Below the pieces are notes generated by a model. That model saw only the letters and a program-made list of their open reading frames with translations, ran no database searches and had not been told where the DNA came from. A stretch of 64,000 nt of DNA from Arenimonas soli (GTDB taxonomy: Bacteria > Pseudomonadota > Gammaproteobacteria > Xanthomonadales > Xanthomonadaceae), in assembly GCF_014643775.1 (NCBI RefSeq), contig NZ_BMKC01000003.1, positions 310,350 to 374,349 of the forward strand. Reading direction: 5' to 3'. Position numbers and translations under genes: made by a program. The stretch's first letter is position 1, and each line of letters opens with the position of its first letter. Shown one piece after another: positions 18,993 to 28,353 of this stretch.

Positions 18993-19022
18993 ATTAGAGC
19001 CTTTGCGGAAGAAACGTGTCAA
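18993..19022 (-). promoter_or_regulatory. Near-consensus sigma-70 promoter for rfbF operon
   Basis: On the minus strand TTGACA (plus 19017-19022) and TCTAAT (plus 18993-18998) are separated by 18 bp. The -35 is perfect and the -10 matches 5 of 6. The predicted start is near 18986, giving a leader of about 40 nt before the rfbF ATG. It overlaps the 3' end of the upstream flippase-like gene, so the sugar-nucleotide genes rfbF to CmcI-like (12805-18945) can be transcribed independently of the pilin promoter. Confidence 0.7.
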
Positions 19023-19954
19023 TTCGACGGCGTGCGCGACCAGACGCCGAACGCGCCCTTGGCCATGAGGTAGGCAAGCAGGTCCCCGGTCAGTGTCGCG
19101 GCCCGGAATCCGGCGACCATCACGGCGACCAGTGCGAAGGACAGCCGGCCGTCCAGCATCAGCGCGGCGACCGATTCGAACACGCCGATGCCCTGCGGCG
19201 CGAAGATCGCCGCGAAACCCGCGGACCATGCCAGCAGGTAGGTGCCCAGCAGCGAGGGCAGGTCGGCTTCGGCACGGGCGTCGGGAAAGGCGCTCCAGTA
19301 GCAGGCGAATGCGCCGGCGGCCACCATCCAGAACACGGCGCAGCTTCCGAGCACGCCCAGGTAGTGCCGAAGCCGGATCCGGCCGATGCCCGGCAGGGCG
19401 CGGTGCATCAGCCACGGCAAGCACAGCGCCAGCCCGCCTCCCGCGGCGAGCAGGGCGGGTGCAGGGACGGCCGTGGCGCCGGCGATCGCGAGCCACGCGC
19501 CGGCCAGCAACATTGCCACAGCCAGCGGCGCTGCATTCTCCAGCGCGACCAGCGCGGCGAGCTGTGACTTGCCCACGCCCATCGCGCGCAGGTCGGCCAC
19601 GCGGCTCACGGTCTGCCAGATGCCGCCGGGCAGGTAGCGCGCGGGCAGGCGCCGGATATGGATGTGCAGCGCGGTGCGGTAGTCGATGGGCACGCCCAGG
19701 GCGGCCAGGGCCAGGCGCGTGGTCAGCGGCGTGAGCAGGTGCAGGCTGCACCAGGTGGCGACGGCGGCCAGCAGCAGGCGCACTTCCGCCCGGACGACAA
19801 CTTCAGCCACGACATCACGGCTGGCCCAGGCGGCGAACGCAAAGAAGGCCAGGGCCAATGGAAGGAACAGGCGCCGCGCCCAGCGCAGGGTGGCTTGCAC
19901 CAGGGACCTGGCCAGGGTCGTGGAACCCTCATGCACGGGGGGCACGGCGTCCAA
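19019..19954 (-). CDS. Flippase-like membrane protein (LPG synthase TM-domain family)
   Basis: About 311 residues with seven or eight hydrophobic segments, including FLPLALAFFAFAAWASR near the N-terminus. It has the family phrase RRLPARYLPGGIWQTVSRVADL and a charged-small motif (ALVALENAAPLAVAMLLAG). It belongs to the lysylphosphatidylglycerol synthase transmembrane/flippase-like family (as in AglD and similar proteins), and lacks the cytosolic aminoacyltransferase domain of MprF. Members often lie in glycan loci, where a lipid-linked-sugar flippase role has been proposed but rarely shown. The start is uncertain: TTG at 19954, or GTG at 19945 or 19936. It overlaps the upstream GT2 gene. Confidence 0.75.
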   Translation of the reverse strand: MDAVPPVHEGSTTLARSLVQATLRWARRLFLPLALAFFAFAAWASRDVVAEVVVRAEVRLLLAAVATWCSLHLLTPLTTRLALAALGVPIDYRTALHIHIRRLPARYLPGGIWQTVSRVADLRAMGVGKSQLAALVALENAAPLAVAMLLAGAWLAIAGATAVPAPALLAAGGGLALCLPWLMHRALPGIGRIRLRHYLGVLGSCAVFWMVAAGAFACYWSAFPDARAEADLPSLLGTYLLAWSAGFAAIFAPQGIGVFESVAALMLDGRLSFALVAVMVAGFRAATLTGDLLAYLMAKGAFGVWSRTPSN

Positions 19955-20795
19955 CCATCAGTCGCAGCAACAGCGAGGGAACCAGCGCGGCAAACATCAC
20001 CAGGCGGTCGCCGAGCGGCTGCTTCGAGCGCAGCACCAGGCGGGACAGCGCCAGCGGCAGCGCCAGCAGCGGGAACATCCGGTCGAGCCTCGACTGGGTC
20101 ACGCCTGACTCGCTCGAGGTGTAGCGCCGCAGCTTTTGCCGGTAGCTCTGTTCGATACGCTGGTCCCGGCGCGACCAGGTCGAACCCGGCGCATGCAGGA
20201 AGTCGCCACGCAGTGCCAGCGCGGACAGCAGCACCAGGTCACCGCCGACGATGCCCGGCAAGGGTCCGCAGGCGACAAGCCGGTCGCGCCGGATCAGGCC
20301 CATGACCGGATGCATGTTGCCCCACAGGACGCTGAAGAAGCGGCCGGCCGGGCCGAGGCCGCGGGTGTCGGTCCAGCCGGTCTCCCGCGGCAGCGGCTCG
20401 CCGTCGGGGCCCATCCAGCGGGAACTGGCGAAGGCCAGGCTGGCTTCGGGATGGGACTCGAGCAGGTGCACGCATTCGGACACCAGCCCCGGCGTCCACA
20501 GATCGTGGCCGGCGGCCCACATGAAATAGTCGCCCGTGCCCAGATCGACGGCCCTGCGGAAGTTCGCCGTCGCGCCCAGGTTGCTGCTTGCGGGTTCGAT
20601 CCGGATGCGCGGATCTTCGGCGGCATGGGCGCGGCAGATGTCCAGGGTCGCGTCGGTGGACGCGTTGTCGCACACCACGATTTCCAGCCGCGGGTAGTCC
20701 TGGGCCCGCAGCGAACGCAGCGTCTGGTCGATGTAGGCGGACTCGTTGTAGATCGCGACGCCGATGCTGACCAGCGGGGTGGAGCGCTCGGTCAC
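19929..20795 (-). CDS. Family 2 glycosyltransferase
   Basis: 288 residues from a GTG at 20795 that overlaps the GT-C stop codon (GTGA). The N-terminal GT-A domain has VSIGVAIYNESAYIDQTL, VVCDNASTDATLDIC and, in place of DxD, WAAGHDLW (Asp in a GHD triplet). The C-terminus has a hydrophobic stretch (about residues 238-280) that may attach it to the membrane. It probably adds a sugar to a lipid-linked acceptor in the cytosol. It is sandwiched between the GT-C transferase and the flippase-like gene, all translationally coupled. Confidence 0.85.
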   Translation of the reverse strand: MTERSTPLVSIGVAIYNESAYIDQTLRSLRAQDYPRLEIVVCDNASTDATLDICRAHAAEDPRIRIEPASSNLGATANFRRAVDLGTGDYFMWAAGHDLWTPGLVSECVHLLESHPEASLAFASSRWMGPDGEPLPRETGWTDTRGLGPAGRFFSVLWGNMHPVMGLIRRDRLVACGPLPGIVGGDLVLLSALALRGDFLHAPGSTWSRRDQRIEQSYRQKLRRYTSSESGVTQSRLDRMFPLLALPLALSRLVLRSKQPLGDRLVMFAALVPSLLLRLMVGRRAPRA

Positions 20796-22681
20796 TGAGC
20801 TTCCTCCGCCGGGACGGTGGTCGCTTCGGGCAGCGGTGGCAGCGGTACGTCCACCAGGCCGATTTCGCGGGCGTAGCCGGCCACCATGCGTGCCGTCATG
20901 CCGTAGCCTTCGCGCTCGAGCGACTCGATCACGTCCCGGATGAACTCGGGCTCGTCCAGGCTCTTGTCCACGACCAGCTGCAGCAGGCCACTGGCAAGCT
21001 GTTCGTCGCCCAGGAACTTGAGTGCGTGTTCGGCGAAGGCGTAGTACTGGGTCGCGGGCATGTCGATGCGATTGACCAGCACCAGATAGGCGTCGGCGAA
21101 ACGGGCATCGTCGAACTCGACGCCTTCGTGGCGCATGCGCAGCAGGTCGACGATCATGCCGATCTCCTGCGGGCCGATCGCGCGGGTCTTGAGCTTGTGC
21201 ACCACCCGGTCCCACCAGGCCTGCTGGGTCGGCTGGCCGGCCAGGGCGGCGTAGACGATCAGCCCCTGCTCGGGCATCGGGGACGCGTCGGGGACCCGGG
21301 AGCCCCGTTCGAATTCCTGCACGCCCTTGGCGTAGAAGGGCGACGTGGGGTCGTTGCCCGCCAGTAGCATGTAGTGTTCGCCCAGGTCCATGCTGGCGCG
21401 CGAAGAGTCCGGATTCTTCTGCACCAGCGCCATGGACAGGTTCAGGCTGTTGCCCCAGGTCGCGCTGCGGATAAGGGTCAGGCCGGACAGGCCGACGATA
21501 AGGAGCACTACGGCGATCTGGCGCACGCGCGGCACGTCGCTCTCCGGGAGGCGGCGCACGAGCTCGGCGATGGCAAGCAGCACGCCGAGCAAGGCGAAGT
21601 GGTTGCGGTGTTCGTAAACCAGTTCAAGCGGGAAGACATTGCTGGTGAGCAGATGCGCGGCAAGGAACCAGAACAGGCCCAGGCTCACCATCGGCAGCCG
21701 TCGACGTAGCGCGAACGCGGCGGCGACCAGGGCGGTCATGAACAGTCCACCCACGAGCGTGGTCGCCGGGTCGAGCCAGCCTTTGGAGACCTGGTAGCTG
21801 TCGTAGTAGAAGACGTAGCTCGACGGCGTCGGCAGCACGATCCAGCCCAGGTACATCGGCAGGACCCGCAGCTGCGTCATCAGTCGCTCGGCCAGGCTGA
21901 AGTCGCGGATGTTGTAGGCCTCGGCGCTGGCGTATTTCGGGATGACCCAGAACACGAACAGCGCGACGGCCACCGCCACGCCCGTTGCGAAAGCCAAACG
22001 CAGCAGCCGGGTCGTGCGCGGTTGGCTGGCCCGGAACTGGAGCACCGTAAGCTCCAGGGCCAGGGCGTAGGCCGGGAACAGCACCGCCGTTTCCTTGGCG
22101 AACAGGCCAACCAGCGCCAGGGCCGCGCTGGCGGACAGCCAGAGCCAGCCCGATTGCCCGGCGATCTGGTTCCGGCGCCCGCGCAGGTAGGCCAGCAGGG
22201 CCAGCAGCACGAAGGTCAGCGACAGCATTTCCATGCGCTGCACCACGTACATGACCGTCGAAACCTGCAGCGGGTGGATGGCCCAGAACGTGGCGATGGC
22301 GAAGGCCGCCGCGGCGCCCCATCTTGCGGGTGCGTTCGAGAGCGGAAGCAGCCGGCGCAGCAGGGCGAACACCAGCAGCGCATTGAGCACGTGCAGGAAC
22401 AGGTTGGTGAGCTTGAAGCCCCAGGGGTTGAGGCCCCACAGCGAGTAGTCAACGGCGAGCGACATGGTCGCGAGCGGACGCCCGGGTGGGCCCGGGTAGG
22501 CTTTCGCCGCCCGCTGCAGGGAATCGAGGTCTATCGTTTCGGCGTGCACCATCTCGTCGCGGACGATGTTCGAGAAGTCGTCGAACATGAAGCCGCCGGT
22601 GAGCCCGGGCCAGAAGGCCAGCAGCGTGAGCACCGCAAGTGCCAGGGGGAAAAGGGCGCTTGCGTAGGATTTCGGTGTCAT
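20792..22681 (-). CDS. TMTC-like GT-C membrane glycosyltransferase, candidate pilin glycosyltransferase
   Basis: A 629-residue polytopic membrane protein with about ten hydrophobic helices up to residue 410, then a soluble, helical, TPR-like C-terminal part of about 200 residues. The first external loop has FMFDDFSNIVRD, the acidic DD pair expected for the catalytic site of GT-C enzymes. WGFKLTNLFLHVLNALLVF and HPLQVSTVMYVVQRMEMLSL resemble the TMTC family of protein O-mannosyltransferases. Such enzymes use polyprenyl-phosphate sugars and modify proteins on the periplasmic side. Its place 93 bp after two pilin genes, where Pseudomonas and Acinetobacter carry their pilin glycosyltransferases, suggests pilin as the acceptor. 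That function is inference. Confidence 0.8.
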   Translation of the reverse strand: MTPKSYASALFPLALAVLTLLAFWPGLTGGFMFDDFSNIVRDEMVHAETIDLDSLQRAAKAYPGPPGRPLATMSLAVDYSLWGLNPWGFKLTNLFLHVLNALLVFALLRRLLPLSNAPARWGAAAAFAIATFWAIHPLQVSTVMYVVQRMEMLSLTFVLLALLAYLRGRRNQIAGQSGWLWLSASAALALVGLFAKETAVLFPAYALALELTVLQFRASQPRTTRLLRLAFATGVAVAVALFVFWVIPKYASAEAYNIRDFSLAERLMTQLRVLPMYLGWIVLPTPSSYVFYYDSYQVSKGWLDPATTLVGGLFMTALVAAAFALRRRLPMVSLGLFWFLAAHLLTSNVFPLELVYEHRNHFALLGVLLAIAELVRRLPESDVPRVRQIAVVLLIVGLSGLTLIRSATWGNSLNLSMALVQKNPDSSRASMDLGEHYMLLAGNDPTSPFYAKGVQEFERGSRVPDASPMPEQGLIVYAALAGQPTQQAWWDRVVHKLKTRAIGPQEIGMIVDLLRMRHEGVEFDDARFADAYLVLVNRIDMPATQYYAFAEHALKFLGDEQLASGLLQLVVDKSLDEPEFIRDVIESLEREGYGMTARMVAGYAREIGLVDVPLPPLPEATTVPAEEAQ

Positions 22682-22774
22682 CAGGGCGCGTTCATCTCGG
22701 GCGAAGGCCCCAGTGTACGGATTTCCGCCGCTACGGTTGCGGCCCGGGACCGGCGAATTGCCGGCGCCCGCGTA

Positions 22775-23185
22775 TCAGGCGCAGGTGGGCGGTTTGTGGC
22801 GGTTCGACGTGCCCGCCGGTGCGACGCAACGCCAGGTGCCGGTCGAGTCCCGGGTCAGGCGCAGGGCGCCGCCGTTGATGGAGGGATGGCCCACCAGGAC
22901 ACACTCGATGAAGCCGGTCGGCGAGGCGTTGATGTTGATCGGGTTGCAGCGCGGGGTGCGGCTCGTCAGCCCGAGGTCGGACACGGTGAAGGTCGCGCTG
23001 CCGTCCGCCACCAGGCGGGATTCGAAGGTGACTCGGCCCGCGGTGATGTCAGCGAGGCCGCCGGTAAGCTGCGCCCGGATCACGTAATCGCGGTAGGTCG
23101 CGCCGGCAATGGCGGCGAGGATGGCGATGATCGCAACGACGATCATCAGTTCGATGAGGGTGAAGCCTTGGGAACGCTTGTGCAT
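22775..23185 (-). CDS. pilA: Type IV pilin, second copy (lacks Pro22)
   Basis: A 136-residue prepilin with an 8-residue leader (MHKRSQG, cleavage G/F) and the type IVa N-terminal helix [20 protein letters not shown] including Glu5. After this the usual Pro22 is Ala (mature A22 in IAGATYRDY), and the C-terminal domain differs strongly from the first pilin. Four cysteines are present in the globular part; the last two (WRC ... PPTC) may form the C-terminal disulfide loop. It lies 108 bp after the first pilin gene. It may be an alternative major pilin or a lower-abundance pilin. Confidence 0.93.
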   Translation of the reverse strand: MHKRSQGFTLIELMIVVAIIAILAAIAGATYRDYVIRAQLTGGLADITAGRVTFESRLVADGSATFTVSDLGLTSRTPRCNPININASPTGFIECVLVGHPSINGGALRLTRDSTGTWRCVAPAGTSNRHKPPTCA

Positions 23186-23246
23186 AACCCACCTGCGGTC
23201 TGGAGTTGAGACGGGGGCTGGGGGGCAGAGGCGGGGGGGGGCGGAG

Positions 23247-23272
23247 CAGGGGGCGGCGAATGCCGCCCCCTG
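23247..23272 (-). terminator. Strong hairpin between the two pilin genes
   Basis: A perfect 11-bp stem (CAGGGGGCGGC/GCCGCCCCCTG) with a 4-nt loop begins 21 bases after the first pilin's stop codon. In the direction of transcription (minus) no T-run follows; a TTTT run lies on the plus-strand side instead. It probably stabilises abundant pilin mRNA and reduces readthrough to the second pilin and the glycan genes. Confidence 0.6.
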
Positions 23273-23293
23273 TTTTGACGCGATGCAGCGGTA

Positions 23294-23704
23294 TTACTGG
23301 CAGTTGCCCGGACGGTGCTTGGTCAGCGGGATGGAGCTGGAGCAGTTCCAGGCGCCGCTGGCGGACACGCGGGTCAGGGTGACGGCGAAGCCGTTCACGC
23401 TCGGGTTGCCACGGATGGTGCAGGCGATGCTGCCGTTGTTGCCGGCGGTGGTGGTGATGGCCGAGCAACGCGGGGTCGAGGAGCGCAGGCCAACGATGTT
23501 GTTGGTGACGGCGGCGCCGCTACCACGCTGGACGTACTCTTCGAACGCGGTCACGCCGCCACGGATGTCGGCCAGGCCGGCAGTCGCCTGCGAACGGGCG
23601 ATGTAGTCCTGGTACAGCGGCAGGGCGATGGCGGCCAGGATCGCGATGATCGCAACCACGATCATCAGTTCGATCAGGGTGAAGCCTTTCTGGATGTTCT
23701 TCAT
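23294..23704 (-). CDS. pilA: Major type IV pilin PilA
   Basis: A 136-residue prepilin with a short leader (MKNIQKG) cut before [32 protein letters not shown]-type helix residues; Glu5 and Pro22 are both present. The globular domain has four cysteines and is rich in Ser and Thr ([20 protein letters not shown]), which offers many O-glycosylation sites. The last two cysteines (NC ... GNC-Gln) could form the D-loop disulfide. The ATG at 23704 has AGGGGA 7 bp upstream. It is the first gene after pilR and is preceded by a sigma-54 promoter, as expected for PilS/PilR control. Confidence 0.97.
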   Translation of the reverse strand: MKNIQKGFTLIELMIVVAIIAILAAIALPLYQDYIARSQATAGLADIRGGVTAFEEYVQRGSGAAVTNNIVGLRSSTPRCSAITTTAGNNGSIACTIRGNPSVNGFAVTLTRVSASGAWNCSSSIPLTKHRPGNCQ

Positions 23705-23799
23705 GGGTAAATCCCCTAGGTGGATTGTGATTGTCACGTGTCCGGACGGTTGACCCCGTCCTTGGGCTGCCGCACCGAAGCACGTGCTTTGTTAGTGAA

Positions 23800-23814
23800 G
23801 CATCAACTGTGCCA
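23800..23814 (-). promoter_or_regulatory. Sigma-54 (-24/-12) promoter for pilA
   Basis: On the minus strand TGGCACAGTTGATGC matches the sigma-54 consensus TGGCAC-N5-TTGC except for one base in the -12 element, with the invariant GG and GC exactly 10 bp apart. Transcription would start near 23788, giving a leader of about 84 nt before the pilin ATG. The pilin gene lies next to pilR, the sigma-54 activator known to drive pilA in Pseudomonas. Confidence 0.82.
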
Positions 23815-23871
23815 GTCCCCGGAGGGTGCGGCACAGGCCGGAATATAGGCACAAGGTTCAACGCAAGGCCA

Positions 23872-23886
23872 GACAGAAACGGGACA
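23872..23886 (-). promoter_or_regulatory. Possible PilR-binding TGTC repeats
   Basis: Two TGTC motifs on the minus strand (plus GACA at 23872-23875 and 23883-23886) are spaced by 11 bp, one helical turn, and are centred about 90 bp upstream of the predicted pilA start. Pseudomonas PilR binds repeated C/G-TGTC elements at a similar distance. Only one copy here has the preceding C, so this remains tentative. Confidence 0.35.
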
Positions 23887-23986
23887 TTTCGCACGCTTTT
23901 CGCTGCAAGGGTCAGAATGTGACGCGGGGCGTCAGTTTCTGCCAATCGAGACTGTGACGGGCTTCACGCTTGGCCCTGGCCGCGCG

Positions 23987-25372
23987 TCACTCCATCCCCA
24001 GCTTCTTGAGCTTGTAGCGCAGCGCCCGGAACGTGATGCCCAGCTGCGCCGCCGTCTTGGTCTTGTTGTAGCGGTTCGCTTCCAGCGCCTTCTGGATGGT
24101 TTCGCGCTCCATCTGCTCGATGGCGTCGGGCAGAGCGGTGCCATCGGCCATGCCGGGCGGCACGGCGGGCGAGGGCGCGGCGGCGACGGGCCGCAGCGGC
24201 ATGTCGTCCTCGGTACCGATCAGGCTGTCCACCTGCGGCAGGTAGAGGTCGGCCACTTCGATGCTCTGGCCGTCGCACAGGGCCACCGCGCGCTCGAGGA
24301 TGTTCTCGAGCTCGCGCACGTTGCCTGGGAAGGGGTAGGCGGTCAGGGCCGCTTCGGCTTCTTCGCTCAGCGCCGGCAGGGTGTCGGCGGTTTCGCCGGC
24401 CAGGCGCTTGAGGATGGCTTCGGCCAGCTGCGGGATGTCCTCGCGGCGCTGGCGCAGCGGCGGCACGGCCAGTTCGATCACGTTGATGCGGTAGTACAGG
24501 TCCTGGCGGAAGCGGCCTTCTTCGACCAGCTTGGCCAGGTTCTTGTGCGTGGCCGAGAGGATGCGCACGTCCACGGGCAGCTCCGCCGGTGCTCCGACCG
24601 GGCGCACGCATTTTTCCTGGATAACGCGCAGCAGCTTCACCTGCATGTGCAGGGGCAGTTCGGCGACTTCGTCCAGGAACAGCGTGCCGCCCTGCGCCGC
24701 CTGGAACAGGCCCTCCTTGTCCACGTGGGCGCCGGTGAAGCTGCCCTTCTTGTGGCCGAAGAGCTCGCTTTCCATCAGGTCGGAAGGAATGGCGCCGCAG
24801 TTCACCGGCACGAAGGCGCCGCCGGCGCGCGAGCCTTGTTCGTGGATAAGCCGGGCGACCAGTTCCTTGCCGACGCCCGATTCGCCGCTGATGTACACCG
24901 GCGCCTGGCTGCGCGCGACGCGCCCGATGGTCTGGCGAAGTTGCTGCATGCGCGCCGAGTCGCCCAGCAGGCGGGCGCTGGCCGGCGCGGTCTTGCGCTG
25001 CTGGTTCAGGTCCAGCGCGTGCTGCACCAGGCGCCGCAGCACGGCAAGGTCCACCGGTTTGGTGACGAAGTCGAAGGCTCCGGCCTTCAGGGCCGTCACC
25101 GCGGCCTCGACGTTGCCGAAGGCGGTGATCATGGCCACGGGGATGTCGGCGTACTTCTGCGCGATGTGTTCGATCAGCTCCTGGCCCGAACCGTCGGGCA
25201 GGCGCATGTCGGTCAGGCACAGGTCGTAGCTTGCCTGGGCCAGCTGCGCACGGGCCGACGCCAGGTCCGCCGCGGTGTCCACCCGCAGGCCCATGCGGCC
25301 CAGGGTCAGGACAAGCAGTTCCCGGATGTCGCGCTCGTCATCTACTACCAGGGCGCTGCGGGCGGTGGCCAT
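23987..25372 (-). CDS. pilR: Sigma-54-dependent response regulator PilR
   Basis: 461 residues from the ATG at 25372. A receiver domain (residues 1-120) has acidic residues DDE and phosphoacceptor Asp55 (LCLTDMRLPDG). The AAA+ sigma-54 interaction domain (about 140-370) has Walker A GESGVGKE and the sigma-54-contacting loop with GSFTGA in place of GAFTGA. A Fis-type helix-turn-helix follows (NRYNKTKTAAQLGITFRALRYKLKKL). It activates pilA transcription when phosphorylated by PilS; the target promoter lies directly downstream at 23800-23814. Confidence 0.97.
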   Translation of the reverse strand: MATARSALVVDDERDIRELLVLTLGRMGLRVDTAADLASARAQLAQASYDLCLTDMRLPDGSGQELIEHIAQKYADIPVAMITAFGNVEAAVTALKAGAFDFVTKPVDLAVLRRLVQHALDLNQQRKTAPASARLLGDSARMQQLRQTIGRVARSQAPVYISGESGVGKELVARLIHEQGSRAGGAFVPVNCGAIPSDLMESELFGHKKGSFTGAHVDKEGLFQAAQGGTLFLDEVAELPLHMQVKLLRVIQEKCVRPVGAPAELPVDVRILSATHKNLAKLVEEGRFRQDLYYRINVIELAVPPLRQRREDIPQLAEAILKRLAGETADTLPALSEEAEAALTAYPFPGNVRELENILERAVALCDGQSIEVADLYLPQVDSLIGTEDDMPLRPVAAAPSPAVPPGMADGTALPDAIEQMERETIQKALEANRYNKTKTAAQLGITFRALRYKLKKLGME

Positions 25373-25422
25373 GCGGGTTCGGGGGGCTGGGGACACCCGT
25401 ACATTAGCCGATGCCGGGTGTT

Positions 25423-27057
25423 TCAGGCCAGATTTAGCCGGTCCGGGCTGGTGTCGTGCTGCATCAGGGTCATGCCCGGCGGCAAGATGATGCGGAAGCA
25501 GCTGCCCCCGCCGGGCACCGGCTGGTAGCTCAGGCTGCACTGGTTGGCCTCGCACAATTGCTGGGCGATGTAGAGGCCCAGGCCGGTCCCGTGTTCGCTG
25601 GTCGTATAGAAAGGAGTGAAGATCTGCGCGGCCACCGGCGCCGGGATGCCCGGGCCGCGGTCGATCACGTTCAGTTCCGGCGGGGCCCCGGGCGGGGCGC
25701 TGCGCACCGATACGGTGACCTTGGCCGGCTCGCCGGGCAGGCGGCCATAGGTCAGGGCGTTCTGCACCAGGATCGTCAGCACCTGGTGCAGGTGGCGCGG
25801 GTCGGCCATGGCCAGCACGCTGCGCTCGCTGACGGCCTGCAGCACGTCGGTCTCCAGGGGGTGGCTGGCCCGGTACTCGTCCACGAAGCGCCGGGCGAAC
25901 TGGCTGATGTCGATCGACTCGGGCTGGCTGCGCTCGCGCCGGGCCAGGCCCAGGATGTCCTGGACGATGCCGTTCATGCGCTGGCACTGGGTGTGGATGA
26001 TTTCCAGCAGGCGCTGGTCGGCTTCGGGCAGCTGGGCGGTTTCCTCCAGCAACTGCACCGAATACATGATCGCCGCCAGGGGGTTGCGGATCTCGTGGGC
26101 GATCGAGGCCGACAGCCGGCCCAGGGTGGCCAGGGTCAGCTCTTCGGCCCGGTCCGAGTACAGCCGGCTGTCGTCGAGGAAGATCAGGAACAGGTTGTCG
26201 GTGAGGCTGAGCGAAACGAAGCGCGGCAGCACCTCGGGCGCGCCTTCGCCCAGGGTCATGGCCTTGGGGGTTTCGCCGCGGCCCTGGCGCCAGGCAAGCA
26301 GGGCCCGGTGCAGGCTCATGGCGATGTCGGCCAGTTGCCGGCGGTCCGGCGAAGGCTTGCCCAGCAGGCCCCAGGCGGCTTCGTTGCAGACCTTCACCCG
26401 GTGCTCGCCGTCCACCACCAGGATGCCGGTGCGCATGCGCCGGATCACCAGTTCGTTGATTTCGGCCTGGTTGGCCAGTTCTTCACCGCGTTGTTCGGCC
26501 AGGGCCTGCGATTCCAGCACCTGCCGGCTGAGCAGTTCGCACAGCACGGCCGTGGCCAGGTAGGTCACCGAGAACATCACCGATTCGGCCAGGGGCCGGG
26601 CATTGGCGATGTCCACCGTGCGCAGCCACAGGCTGTCGAGCAGCACCACCAGGCAGGCCGCCAGCGCGAAACCCAGGCCCAGGCGCTGGGACAGGATCAG
26701 GGCGCCGGCGCCGACGTTGAACAGCAGCAGCAGCGCCACGCCGCCCTGGCTGCCGGACGTGGTGCTGAACACCGCCGCGGCCACGGCGATGTCGATGCCC
26801 AGGCCGATCGCCGCCTGCCGCGAGGGCGGCAGCTCGCTCCGGTAGCCGGCCACCAGCAGGGTGATGGCCGCCACCGTGTAAAGCACCACCACCGACTGCA
26901 GCAGGGCCGGCTGGCGGATCTGCAGCAGGTATTCCCCGGCCGGGCTGAAGGCGACCAGGGCCAGCAGGGCCGCCTCCAGCATGCGATACAGGTTGAAAAA
27001 ATAGAGCTCGCGGCGCTGGGGGCTGGGTCCGGGCGATTTGCGGGGGGCAGGGGCCAT
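25423..27057 (-). CDS. pilS: Membrane sensor histidine kinase PilS
   Basis: 544 residues from the ATG at 27057. Six hydrophobic helices (about residues 25-200) are followed by a PAS-like domain ([22 protein letters not shown]), a dimerisation domain with the phospho-accepting His in [15 protein letters not shown], and an ATPase domain with N-box LVQNALTYG and G boxes ([22 protein letters not shown]). In Pseudomonas PilS senses pilin in the inner membrane and adjusts pilA transcription through PilR. The pilR gene starts 50 bp downstream. Divergent from sucC. Confidence 0.96.
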   Translation of the reverse strand: MAPAPRKSPGPSPQRRELYFFNLYRMLEAALLALVAFSPAGEYLLQIRQPALLQSVVVLYTVAAITLLVAGYRSELPPSRQAAIGLGIDIAVAAAVFSTTSGSQGGVALLLLFNVGAGALILSQRLGLGFALAACLVVLLDSLWLRTVDIANARPLAESVMFSVTYLATAVLCELLSRQVLESQALAEQRGEELANQAEINELVIRRMRTGILVVDGEHRVKVCNEAAWGLLGKPSPDRRQLADIAMSLHRALLAWRQGRGETPKAMTLGEGAPEVLPRFVSLSLTDNLFLIFLDDSRLYSDRAEELTLATLGRLSASIAHEIRNPLAAIMYSVQLLEETAQLPEADQRLLEIIHTQCQRMNGIVQDILGLARRERSQPESIDISQFARRFVDEYRASHPLETDVLQAVSERSVLAMADPRHLHQVLTILVQNALTYGRLPGEPAKVTVSVRSAPPGAPPELNVIDRGPGIPAPVAAQIFTPFYTTSEHGTGLGLYIAQQLCEANQCSLSYQPVPGGGSCFRIILPPGMTLMQHDTSPDRLNLA

Positions 27058-27101
27058 GGCGCCCAGTATGCCTCGCGGCCGGCCGCCTGGCGCAGGGGCT
27101 T

Positions 27102-27131
27102 TTGCGTTGGGTGGGCCGGGTCGGCGACAAT
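27102..27131 (+). promoter_or_regulatory. Possible sigma-70 promoter for sucCD
   Basis: TTGCGT and GACAAT, 18 bp apart, lie in the 115-bp gap between divergent pilS and sucC. Both elements are imperfect (about 4 of 6 each). The spacing to the sucC ATG at 27173 is reasonable. Confidence 0.35.
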
Positions 27132-27172
27132 ACCGCCCCCGTTCGCGACCCCCTCCCCATACAGGTATCGGC

Positions 27173-28333
<1,161 letters not shown>

Positions 28334-28353
28334 TCCCCAAGGACAATCATTCC

